From Apteryx mantelli (taxonomy: Eukaryota; Chordata; Aves; Apterygiformes; Apterygidae), in contig NC_090012.1 of assembly GCF_036417845.1 (NCBI RefSeq), positions 496,001 through 560,000 of the forward strand: 64,000 nt of DNA. Direction: 5' to 3'. Position numbers and translations under genes: made by a program. Numbering within the stretch: position 1 is the first letter of the stretch; each line of letters opens with the position of its first letter. Below, piece by piece: positions 35,401 through 64,000 of the stretch. The notes beneath the pieces are model-generated. The model was not told where the DNA came from and did no database searches. It saw nothing but the letters and a program-made list of their open reading frames with translations.

Positions 35401-38400
35401 CAGGGATGCAGGCAGGATGCAGGGATGCAGGCAGGGATGCAGGCCGGCCGGTGCCCCCGCAGGTTCCGCGTGGACCTGGGGCAGGGCGGGGGCGCGGGCG
35501 CCGACGTGGCGCTGCACGTGAACCCCCGCTTCGGGGCGGAGGCGCAGGCGGTGCTCAACAGCCGGGCGGGCGGCTGCTGGGGGGCCGAGCAGCGCCGCTC
35601 CCTGGGGCCCCTGGCGCCCGGGCGCCCCTTCGAGCTCGTCATCACCGTCACCCCCGCCGCCTACCGGGTGCGTCCTGCCGGGGGGGACATGGGGGGACAT
35701 GGGGTCTGTGGGGACGTATGGGCACTTGGGGGGGGTCTATGGGGTCGTTGGGGCAGTTGGGGGAGTTATTGGGGCCCTGCAGGTACATGGGGGCATTGGG
35801 GAGGTCTATGGGGCACTATGGGGTCTATGGGGACACTGGGGGGGTCTATGGGGCACTGGGGGGGTCTATGGGGCACTATGGGGTCTATGGGGACACTGGG
35901 GGGGTCTATGGGGCACTGGGGGGGTCTATGGGGCACTATGGGGTCGATGGGGCACTATGGGGTCTATGGGGCACTGGGGGGGTCTATGGGGCACTATGGG
36001 GTCTATGGGGACACTGGGGGGGTCTATGGGGCACTATGGGGTCTATGGGGCACTGGGGGTGTCTATGGGGGCACTGGGGCGGCTGGGGGGCATTGCCGCA
36101 TATGGAGGTTATAGGGGTATACGGGGGCACTGGGGGGTTATATAGGGCCCTGGGGCAGTTGGGGGGGGGCCTGGGGGTATATATGGGACCAAGGGGGATC
36201 TATGGGGCACTGGGTGTATAGGGGGACATTGGGGGTATATATGGGACCTGGGGGGGTATACGGGGCACTGGGGCAGTTAGGGGGCACAGGGGGGTATATG
36301 GGGGCCCAAGGGGGGGGTTATGGGGCAGGGGGGTGCATAGGGACAGAGGGGTGGGAGGGACACTGGAAGGTCCTATGGGATATATAGGGTCATGGGGGGC
36401 CAGTATGGGGTCTGGGGGGGTATATGGGGTCCCGGGGGGGTTATAAGGGGCAGGGGGGGGGGGCGCGGGGGGGGGGGCGCAGGGCCCCGCTGACCCCCGC
36501 CGACCCCCCCCCAGATCCTGGTGAACGGCAGCGACTTCGAGGAATTCCCGCACCGGCTGCCTCCGGAGCAGGTCACCGCCGTCACCGTGGACGGCGACCT
36601 GGAGCTGCAGGCCGTCACCGTGCTGGGGGGCGGCGTGAGTGCGGCCCCCCCCCGTCCCCGTCCCCGTCCCCTGCCTCCGGGGGCCCAGGCGTCCGGGACC
36701 CCCCTCCAGGGGCCCAGGCGTCCGGGGGGCCCCCCCCCGACCCCTGGCTCAGCTCTGCCCCTTCTCTCCGCAGGGGATGTTCCCCCCCGCCGCGATGCCG
36801 GTGAGCACTGGGGGGGGGTTGGGGGGGGTCCCCGGGGTGGGGGGGGTCCCCCTGGCCCTGCAGAGGGCCCAGGCGTCCGGGACCCCCCTCCAGGGGCCCA
36901 GGCGTCCGGGGGGCCCCCCCAACCCCCTGCCCTGACCCCGGCTCAGCTCTGCCCCTTCTCTCTGCAGGGGATGTTCCCCCCCGCCGCGATGCCGGTGAGC
37001 ACCGGGGGGACGGGGGGAACTGGGGGGGTCCCCGGGGTGGGGGGGGTCCCCCCGGCCCTGCAGAGGGCCCAGGCGTCCGGGGGGCCCCTCTCACCCCGTG
37101 TCCCCCCTCGTCCCCAGAACATGCCGCAGCCCATCCCCTACCCGCAGAGCCACCTGCCGGTGAGTGACTGGGGGGGGGGGGACACCCCGCGGTGTCCCTC
37201 TGTCCCCACGGTGTCCCCACGTCCTCGCCGTGTCCCCGCGGTGTCCCTGTGTCCCCACTAACTCGCCATCCTCCCCCCGCAGATGATGGAGCAGCCGCCA
37301 ACCTTCCACCCGGTGAGTGCGGGACACCCGGGACCCCGTCCTGTCCCTGTCCTTGTCCCCATCCCGTTCCCATCCCCGTCCTGTCTCTGTCCTGTCCCCA
37401 TCCCTGTCCCCCTCCTCATCCCATCCCCATCCCTGTCCCCATCTTGTCCCTGTCCTGTCCCCATCCCATCCCTGTCCCCATCCCCATCCCATTCCCATCC
37501 CCTCCCTGTCCCCATCCCCATCTCCATTTTGTCCTGTCCTTGTCCTTGTCCTTGTCCTGTCCCTGTTCTTGTCCTGGTCCTGTCCGCATCCCTGTCCCCC
37601 TCCTCATCCCATCCCCATCCCTGTCCCCATCTTGTCCATGTCCTGTCCCCATGCCATCCCTGTCCCCATCCTCATCCCATCCCATCCCCATCCCTGTCCC
37701 CGTCCCTGTCCCCATCTTGTCCCTGTCCTTTCCCCATCCCATCCCTGTCCCCATCCCCATCCCATCCCATCCCCGTCCCTGTCCCCATCTTGTCCCTGTC
37801 CTTTTCCCATCCCATCCCTGTCCCCATCCCCATCACATCCCATCCCCGTCCCTGTCCCCACCTTGTCCCTGTCCTTTCCCCATCCCATTCCCATCCCATC
37901 CCTGTCCCCATCCCCATCTCCATCCTGTCCTGTCCCTGTCCTTATCCTTGTCCTGTCCCTGTTCTTGTCCTGGTCCTGTCCCCATCCCTGTGCCCATCCC
38001 ATCCCTGTCCCTATCCCCATTCCCATCCTGTCCCTGTCTTGTCCCTGTCCTGGTCCTGTCCTGTCCCCATCTCCATCCCTGTCCCTGTGCCCATGCCAGC
38101 GCTGTCCCCATCTCTTCCAGACCGTCCCCTTCGTGGCCACCATCCCGGGGGGGCTCATGCCCAAGAAAACCATTGTGGTGAAGGGCTACATCCCGCCCGA
38201 TGCCAACAGGTCCGGCGCTGGGGCGGGGGTCTGGGGGGGGGTGGGTGGAATGGGCCCAGGCGTCCGGGCACCCTGACCCCACTGCCTCCAGGTTTCACAT
38301 CAATCTGTGGGTGGGGCCAAGGGGGGAGGGCGGGGGGGGGGCCCAGAGGTCCGGGAGGGACCCAGGCGTCCAGGGGAAGGGACCCAGGCGTCCGGGGGAA

Positions 38401-39675
38401 GGGGCCCAGGCGTCCGGGCCCCCTGACCCTGCCCCCCCCCCCCCCCCCCAGGTTTCACATCAACCTGCGGGCGGGCCGGGGGGGGGACGTGCTGCTGCAC
38501 ATGAACCCCCGCCTGGGCGAGGGCGCCCTGGTGCGCAACAGCTTCCTGGGGGGCCAGTGGGGGTCCGAGGAGCGCGAGCTGCCCGTCAACCCCCTGCAGC
38601 GCGACCACCACTTCGACGTGAGTGCACGGGGGGGTGGCACGGGGGGGGGGCATTGCACGAGGGCAGTGTTGCACGAGGACGGGTGTTGTGCACGGGCGGT
38701 GTTGCACGAGGGTGCACGAGGGCAGGCGTTGCACGAGGGCCTGCAGGGCGCGTGGGTGGACGTTGCACGAGGACAGGCCTTGCGCGAGGCCGTGCGGCGC
38801 ACAGGGCTATGCGTTGCACGGGGACGTGTGTCGCACGAGGGCTGGGTGTTGCATGAGGACGTGCATTGCATGAGGGGGTGTTGCACGGGGGGTTGTGTTG
38901 CACGAGGGCGTGCACTGCACGAGGGCTGGGTGTTGCATGAAGACGTGCATTGCATGAGGGTGCATTGCACGAGGACGTGCATCGCACGGGGACGTGTTGA
39001 ACGAGGACGTGCGTTGCATGAGAACGTGTTGCATGGGGACATGCACGGGGACGTGTTGCACGGGGACGTGTTGCACAAGGACATGCATTGCATGAGGACG
39101 TGTTGCACGAGGACGTGTGTTGCACGGGGACGTGTTGCACGGTGATGTGTTGCACAAGGATGTGTTGCATGAGGACGTGCGTTGCATGAGAACGTGTTGC
39201 ACGGGGACGTGTTGCGTGAGGACGTGTTGCATGAGAACGTGTTGCACGGGGACGTGTTGCACAAGGACGTGTTGCACGAGGATGTGTTGCATGGGGACGT
39301 GAGTTGCATGAGAACGTGTTGCACGGGGACATGCACGGGGACGTGTTGCACGGGGATGTGTTGCACAAGGACATGCGTTGCATGAGGACGTGTTGCACGG
39401 GGATGTGTTGCACGAGGACGTGTTGCACAAGGACGTGTTGCACAAGGACGTGTTGCACGAGGACGTGTTGCACGGGGACGTGCGTCGCACGGTGCCGTGC
39501 GCTCACGGCCCCCCCGCCGCCCCCCCAGCTCTCCATCCGCTGCGGGAACCAGCGCTTCAAGGTGTTCGCCCAGGGGCAGCCGCTCTTCACCTTCGCCCAC
39601 CGGGTGCCGCCCGGGCCCCACGTCGACACCCTGGAGGTGGAGGGCGACGTCGTCCTCTCCTACGTCCACTTCTGA
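32476..39675 (+). CDS. LGALS4: LGALS4, tandem-repeat galectin-4
   Basis: Eleven exons: 32476-32520, 32923-33011, 35463-35667, 36515-36634, 36774-36800, 36968-36994, 37118-37159, 37283-37312, 38121-38209, 38452-38617 and 39529-39675; 328 codons against 323 in human. The N-terminus ([15 protein letters not shown]) is that of galectin-4. CRD1 keeps HVNPR, LNS and WGAEQR; CRD2 keeps HMNPR, RNS and WGSEER, so both carry the beta-galactoside contact residues. The Pro/Met-rich linker contains GMFPPAAMP twice, from two near-identical 27-bp exons. Galectin-4 is a secreted, cytosol-made lectin of the gut lining that crosslinks glycoproteins and lipid rafts. Its place after ECH1 matches mammals. Introns 2 and 9 contain extra copies of the following exon's acceptor. 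Confidence 0.95.
32535..32885. repeat. about 56-bp tandem repeat, LGALS4 intron 1
   Basis: Seven copies of a 45-58 bp unit, each holding CCCAGGCGTCCGGGCC followed by GGGGGGTCCCCGTTCCCCTCC and CGGGATGGGGTGAGGG. Confidence 0.92.
33270..35462 (+). repeat. 141-bp VNTR carrying copies of the LGALS4 exon 3 acceptor and exon start
   Basis: Exon-3-like starts fall at 33355, 33498, 33668, 33806, 33935, 34076, 34266, 34389, 34525, 34666, 34808, 34949, 35098 and 35290, followed by the true exon at 35463. Most steps are 129-149 bp. Each intact copy has a CCCCGCAG acceptor and then the first 30 or so exon bases, reading [10 protein letters not shown]; the rest of the unit is GGGATGCAGGGATGCAGGCAG filler. 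The later copies match the exon exactly, while the first ones (33355-33806) are diverged and some have lost the AG. Confidence 0.93.
35695..36460. repeat. GGGGTCTATGGGGCACT repeat, LGALS4 intron 3
   Basis: Units of 14-30 bp (CTATGGGGCACTGGGGGGGT, CTATGGGGACACT) fill the intron and decay toward exon 4. Confidence 0.92.
36635..37000 (+). repeat. 194-bp duplication containing a 27-bp LGALS4 exon
   Basis: The segment with the exon at 36774-36800 is repeated with the exon at 36968-36994, an offset of 194 bp. The acceptor (CTTCTCTCYGCAG), all 27 exon bases and the GTGAGCAC donor are the same in both. A third, exonless remnant with the CCCAGGCGTCCGGGGGGCCCC flank lies at about 37065. Confidence 0.9.
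37315..38110. repeat. CCCATCCCTGTCCCCATC repeat, LGALS4 intron 8
   Basis: Long array of CATCCC, TGTCCC and CTTGTCCTGTCC words with longer-range copies of about 100-110 bp. Confidence 0.92.
38282..38330 (+). pseudogene. decoy copy of the LGALS4 exon 10 start
   Basis: CTGCCTCCAG|GTTTCACATCAATCTG at 38292 repeats the true acceptor and exon start at 38452 (GTTTCACATCAACCTG), 160 bp downstream. The copy diverges after about 30 bases and has no downstream donor or CRD residues. It is a partial exon duplication in intron 9. Confidence 0.8.
38630..39510. repeat. TTGCACGAGGACGTG minisatellite, LGALS4 intron 10
   Basis: Fifteen-bp units, TTGCACGAGGACGTG with CACGGGG, CATGAGA and CACAAGG variants, roughly fifty copies. 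It shares the TTGCACGAG core with both arrays of NOVA2 intron 2 about 30 kb away. Confidence 0.93.
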
Positions 39676-39699
39676 GCCCCCCCGGCGGCCCCACGGCGC

Positions 39700-40195
39700 A
39701 GCCCCCAGCCAGCCCCAGAGCTCACCCCCTAGCCAGCCCCACAGTTCAGCCCATAGCCAGCCCCATAGCTCACCCCAGCCCCATAGAGCAGCCCAGAATC
39801 AGCCCCGCAGCCAGCCCCATACCTGGCCCCATAGCCAGGCACACAGCTCACCCCATAGCCGGCCCCATAGCTCACCCCATAGGGTGTCACATCACCTGCC
39901 CCATAGCCAGCCCCACAGCTTGCCCTATAGCACAGTCCATAGCCTGCCCCATAGCCCACCCCATAGCCAGCTCCATAGCTCACCCCATAGCCGGCCCCAT
40001 AGCCCACCCCATAGCATGTCACATCACCTGCCCCATAGCCAGCCCCACAGCTTGCCCTATAGCACAGTCCATAGCCTGCCCCATAGCCCACCCCACAGCT
40101 CTCCCCATAGCCTGCCCATAACTGACCCCATAGCCCACCCCATAGCCAGCTCCATAGCCCACCCCATAGCCGGCCCCACGGCAACGCCATCGCCT
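39700..40195 (+). repeat. CCCCATAGCCAGC repeat in the LGALS4 3' UTR
   Basis: Units of about 14-17 bp (AGCCCCATAGCTCACC, CCCCATAGCCGGC) with a longer repeat of about 120 bp (the GTCACATCACCTGCCCC marker at 39884 and 40018). It lies between the stop codon and the polyadenylation signal, so it is in the mature mRNA. Confidence 0.9.
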
Positions 40196-40213
40196 GCGTC
40201 CGCTGCTGACCCC

Positions 40214-40219
40214 AATAAA
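40214..40219 (+). promoter_or_regulatory. LGALS4 polyadenylation signal
   Basis: AATAAA in CCCCAATAAAGCTG, 540 bp after the LGALS4 stop codon. Confidence 0.9.
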
Positions 40220-40384
40220 GCTGTCGTTGCACACGCGCCTCCACCAGTGCTGCCTCCCTGCCCCACGGCCGGGCCCGTGTCCGTCCAACGCCAAGGGGGG
40301 GGGCTGGGGACAGGGATGGACGTGGGGACAGATGTGGGGCCGGGGTAACCCTGCCCCCAGCCCCCGTGTGGCCCCCACGGTCCC

Positions 40385-40850
40385 GGCCCCATCATGGCCC
40401 CATGGCCATCCCAGCCCCACCATCCTGTTCCCCATCATGTCCCCATGCTCCCATCCCTGTCCCCAGCCCGGCTCCAGGGTCCCATCCTTGTCCTTGTCCC
40501 CATCCCGGCTCCACAGCCCGGCCCCGTGGTCCCATCCCCGTCTGTGTCCCCCATCCCATCCCCATGGTCCTGTCCCCATCTCCAGCACAGGTCCACGGTC
40601 CCATCCCTGTCCCGCTCTCCATCCTGGCCCTGTACCTGTCCCCATGGTCCCGTCACCATCCCCATCCTTGTCCCCGTCCTGTCCCCATGCTCCTGTCCCC
40701 ACAGTCTCATCCCTGTCCCCATCCCTGTCCCCATGGTCTCATCCCCATCCCTGTCCCCATGGTCCTGTCCCCACAGTCTCATCCCTGTCCCCATCCCCAT
40801 GGTCTCATCCCCATCCTGGTCCCCTCCCCGCCAGCGGCTCCCCCCCCTCC
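40385..40850. repeat. TGTCCCCATGGTCC repeat between LGALS4 and ACTN4
   Basis: Array of CATCCCTGTCCCCATGG-type units in the short gap between two convergent genes. No gene seen. In mammals CAPN12 and LGALS7 lie at this place; nothing like them is present here. Confidence 0.85.
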
Positions 40851-40902
40851 GCCAAACCCCGAGACAGAGACGCGGCCCGTCGCCCTTAAAAATATGACAC
40901 GT

Positions 40903-40908
40903 TTTATT
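40903..40908 (-). promoter_or_regulatory. ACTN4 polyadenylation signal
   Basis: TTTATT on plus, AATAAA on minus, in TGTCATATTT-flanked sequence, about 1.2 kb past the ACTN4 stop codon. It faces the LGALS4 signal at 40214 across about 0.7 kb. Confidence 0.75.
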
Positions 40909-60890
<19,982 letters not shown>

Positions 60891-60894
60891 CCCT

Positions 60895-61432
60895 GAGCTC
60901 CCGGTCACTGAGCCCATGTGGTCCTCCTGGCCACCGAGCCCAGGTGGAGCTCCTGGCCACCGAGCCTATGTGGTCCTCCTGGTCACCAAGCCCACATGGA
61001 GCTCCTGGTCATCGAGCCCGCAAGGAGCTCACGGCCACCGAGCCCACGTGGAGCTCCTGGCCACCGAGCCCATGTGGAGCTCCCGGTCACTGAGCCCATG
61101 TGGTCCTCCTGGCCACCGAGCCCACGTGGTTCTCCTGTCCACTGAGCCCATGTGGTCCTCCTGGTCACCGAGCCTGCGTGGAGCTCCCGGTCACCGAGCC
61201 CACATGGAGCTCCTGGTCACCGAGCCCATATGGAGCTCCTGGTCACTGAGCCCGCGTGGAGCTCCTGGCCACTGAGCCCATGTGGTCCTCCTGGTCACCA
61301 AGCCCGCATGGAGCTCCTGGTCACCGAGCCCATGTGGTCCTCCTGGTCACCAAGTCCGCATGGAGCTCCTGGTCACTGAGCCCACGCGGTCCTCCTGGTC
61401 ACCGAGCCCACGTGGTCCTCCCGGACCGCGTC
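60895..61432. repeat. 27-bp minisatellite, ACTN4 intron 1
   Basis: About twenty copies of a 27-bp unit, GAGCYCATGTGGTCCTCCTGGTCACC or the GTGGAGCTCCTGG version, alternating. It is the only sizeable tandem array in the ACTN4 half of the window. Confidence 0.93.
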
Positions 61433-64000
61433 TGGGCTGCCCTCCGAGAGGGGCCCCACCCTCGCCACCGCGGGTTTCAAAGCGTCTCTCTTCCCCGGCG
61501 CAGGCGGCCCGCGCTTGTTTTAGAAACGCTATGGAAACTGCCGCGGAGCTAAAAATAGCCGGGGAAGAACAGAAGGTAATTAGAAGCCTTCGAGCCCTCC
61601 GCAAACCTCGCTCGAAGCTCATTTCCTCAAAAGATCGCAGCTCCCTTCCGAGGCCGCCGGCCGCCCGGCGCTCCGCACGCAGCCGCGCGTTAGCCTGCCG
61701 GGATTAAACCCCGTCGCCCGCGTCCTCCTCTCTCGGTGAGCAGCGTCGACCGAGAGGCGAAAAGCTCAGCTCCGAGGCGCAAACTCCTGCTCGCTAGCTC
61801 CTGCTCAGCAGAGACCCGCTGAAAACGGGAAATTGGAGCCGTCTGTTTCAGCAGAGTTTTGCCCAAACTCTGTCAAGCCCCTGGGAGAAGGGATGAGGGT
61901 AAAGAAAGCAGGAGCTTTCCCGGCCAGGAATGGCACCCGCCGGCTGCCGGCTGCTCCTCCGAAACCTGGGCTACAGCAGAGGCGTTCAGAGCTTCTCGGG
62001 CTGCCACCGACTCACTTGTGCTGATTTTGAGATGCTCAAACTTTTACAGCTTCGGGAGTAGACGCTTCGAGCGCTCCCGAGAGCAAACCTCGACGGAGGC
62101 AAGCGCTTTCTGCCGCAGCGGGCGAAGCGGGGACAGGCTGGCGGCTCGCTTCGAGCTCAAGCTCCTGAAACGAGGAGCCGCTCTCCGGATCAGACGAGCA
62201 AGATTTACTACAGCTACTTCACGGAGCGGGCAAAGGGCTGCTTTCAGGGAGCAACACTTTTCCGAATAGAAGTTACTAAAAAAGGAGATTCTCCGTACGC
62301 TTCTGGAATTTCCTTCCCACGGGAGGCTCCGGAGAAACGCTTTCCAGGCATTGTGTCAGAGCCGCCTTTGTCGCGGGGGAAGAGGTGGCGACGCACCTTC
62401 CTACGGGCCTCGGCGGCCGGGTTAAAGCCCCGTCCTGCGTCGAGGGGAGACCGCGAGCTGGGGGGCCGCGGCTCCGCTTAGGAACGGCACCTTCGACCCG
62501 TGTGATGTTGGGAAACCTTGAGAAAATCAAGGTGCCGACGGGGAGGGAACGTGCTGGCGAGTCGCGCTGAATCCATCTCGTTGTTCTTCCCAAGACGAGG
62601 AGCTCCTGGGGCATCTCCCGAGCGGCGGGGTCCACTCCACCGGGCAAACCGGGCCCTCGCTTCGACGAGCCGAAACTTCACCTGCGGTTCATCCCGCAAC
62701 GCTTCTCCTCAACAGCGATCGGGCCCCCAGACGCTAATAAAACCCCCCATTTTGCCCTCCGGCGCAGAGCGCTCCGCTCCCTTCGGAAGGAGGACGCCCA
62801 GCTCGGCAAACGCAGGCAGCCGCGACGGGACACGCGAGGGCCGTTAACCGCCCCCGGCATAACCTGCCCCCAAAAGACCGGATTGAAAAGACCGACGTCC
62901 AGCCCCGCGCTCGGACAAGCCGGCAAGGACAGGCCGCGGGAATGGAGAGGGCCGCGAGCCGCCTGCTCGGAGGGGATGCGAATCTGCCGACGAGGCGAGC
63001 GGCCGCGTACCGAGCCGCGTCAGCGTCGCCGGCTCACGGCAGCGCTCGAGGCGCGTGCGGGCCCGGCCGTTTTCCGCAGCCTTCCTTTTAAGGCAAAGGC
63101 GAGCGCGGACTTTAGACCGCCGCGAAGACGAACGCTCGCGCAGCCTCGAGCCTGAGCCGGCTTTAGAGGCCGGGGCAGGGGCCGAGCGTTTGTTTACTCG
63201 GGGAAATTTACGGGGCAGAAGCACGTCAGTATTTTTCCATTAGTTCACCGCAGACGATAAATAATCCAGCCCCCAAAAGCATCTTTATTTAGAAGTCTGC
63301 TTCCATCATTTATTTTTATTTTAGAATAACGTCTTACAGCATAGTTCTGCCCCGGACTCGCACTTCCCGGGAAGGAAAACCTGTAGGAACAGCTCCGAGG
63401 GGCAGGGATCACTCGGCTAAACGCCCCCGCAGCTTTTTTCCCTACGACAGGTTGCAACGGGGCCCCTCCAGACCAGTAATTCCCACCTCCTGCTTCTTTT
63501 AACGGGAGCATGCCAGCCGGGCCAGAGCCGCCGCTGCCGCGGAGCTGCGTCTCCTCCCCTCGGGCTGGGCCGCCAGCATCGCCTTCGAGCGCCCGCGCAG
63601 GAAGCGTGTCGAGCCGGAAACGGCTCCCGTGCTTGAAGTTCGCAGCCTGCGCTTAGATGTCTCGGAGACTAAACAAAGCCCCGGAGAAGGGAGGAATTTC
63701 TCGACACGTTTTCTTAACGCCGCAGCTGCAGGATCGATTACTGGCGGCGCAGGACCGCGGCCCGCGCTAGCCATCAGCGGGATCGCAGGGATCATCCGGT
63801 CCCATCGAGATGGGGCCTAACGGAGAAGCAGGCGGATCCGTTCCGGAAACGCGCGAGCGGGGAGACCTGCCGCGAGCCAGCGCCAGCCGAGCTCCTCCAA
63901 AGCCAGCTCTGCCGCCGGCTTCGAGGAGGAACAGCTCTGTGGGTTAAGCAGGGCAGGAGGGGAAAAAAAATAAAAAATCCATAGAAATGGGGTTTTTATT
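61433..64000 (-). other. ACTN4: ACTN4 intron 1, distal part
   Basis: Unique sequence, moderately GC-rich and then A/T-richer near 63250-63330 and at the right edge. No exon, transposon or RNA gene recognised. The alpha-actinin exon 1 signature (WDRDLLLDP) is not present in either strand. Confidence 0.55.

Noticed and set aside
33316-36114. Open frames of up to 932 codons on both strands over LGALS4 intron 2
   Set aside because: They are products of the 141-bp array, which has no stops in several frames. Real LGALS4 exons lie at both ends and splice sites fit.
37283-39145. 620-codon plus-strand frame
   Set aside because: Joins array translations in LGALS4 introns 8-10; exons inside it fit only with splicing.

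Overview
This is vertebrate nuclear DNA, most likely from a bird and from a very small GC-rich microchromosome. The genes have short introns packed with minisatellites and long G or C runs, coding exons are clear vertebrate orthologues, and I recognise no LINE, SINE, LTR or DNA-transposon copy. The gene set corresponds to human chromosome 19q13, but joins two human blocks: NANOS2-NOVA2 (19q13.32) and HNRNPL-ECH1-LGALS4-ACTN4 (19q13.2).

Layout: NANOS2 (minus, 1245-2066, one exon); NOVA2 (minus, 5251-14195, four coding exons); a head-to-head gap with a CCAAT-box array; HNRNPL (plus, 16765-25980, 13 coding exons); ECH1 (plus, 26891-31672, 10 exons); LGALS4 (plus, 32476-39675, 11 exons); then, convergent with LGALS4, ACTN4 (minus, 42103-57634, exons 21 to 2, with exon 1 apparently beyond the right edge). 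From about 57.6 to 64 kb the window is ACTN4 intron 1. Exon boundaries were assigned by eye from splice sites, reading phase and family alignment; the phases add up in every gene except for one base missing in HNRNPL exon 2.

The left 40 kb differs from the right 24 kb. To the left, nearly every intron, UTR and spacer outside HNRNPL is a tandem array, and a near-palindromic 14-mer (CCCAGGCGTCCGGG) is scattered tens of times on both strands. The ACTN4 part is almost free of both, apart from one array in intron 1.

The most unusual theme is that several arrays have copied functional gene signals: the NOVA2 start-codon region (about 9 copies), the 3' splice site plus first codons of LGALS4 exon 3 (about 15 copies, period about 141 bp), a decoy copy of the LGALS4 exon 10 start, a duplicated 27-bp LGALS4 exon, and strings of 5'-splice-site-like GGTAAG in HNRNPL intron 1. 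Other points of note are an AT-AC (U12) intron in HNRNPL, six ZBED1/hDREF-like sites upstream of NANOS2, and two pairs of alternative exons in ACTN4. The genes are unrelated in pathway (germline RNA control, neuronal splicing, general splicing, fatty-acid oxidation, gut lectin, actin crosslinking); what they share is location.
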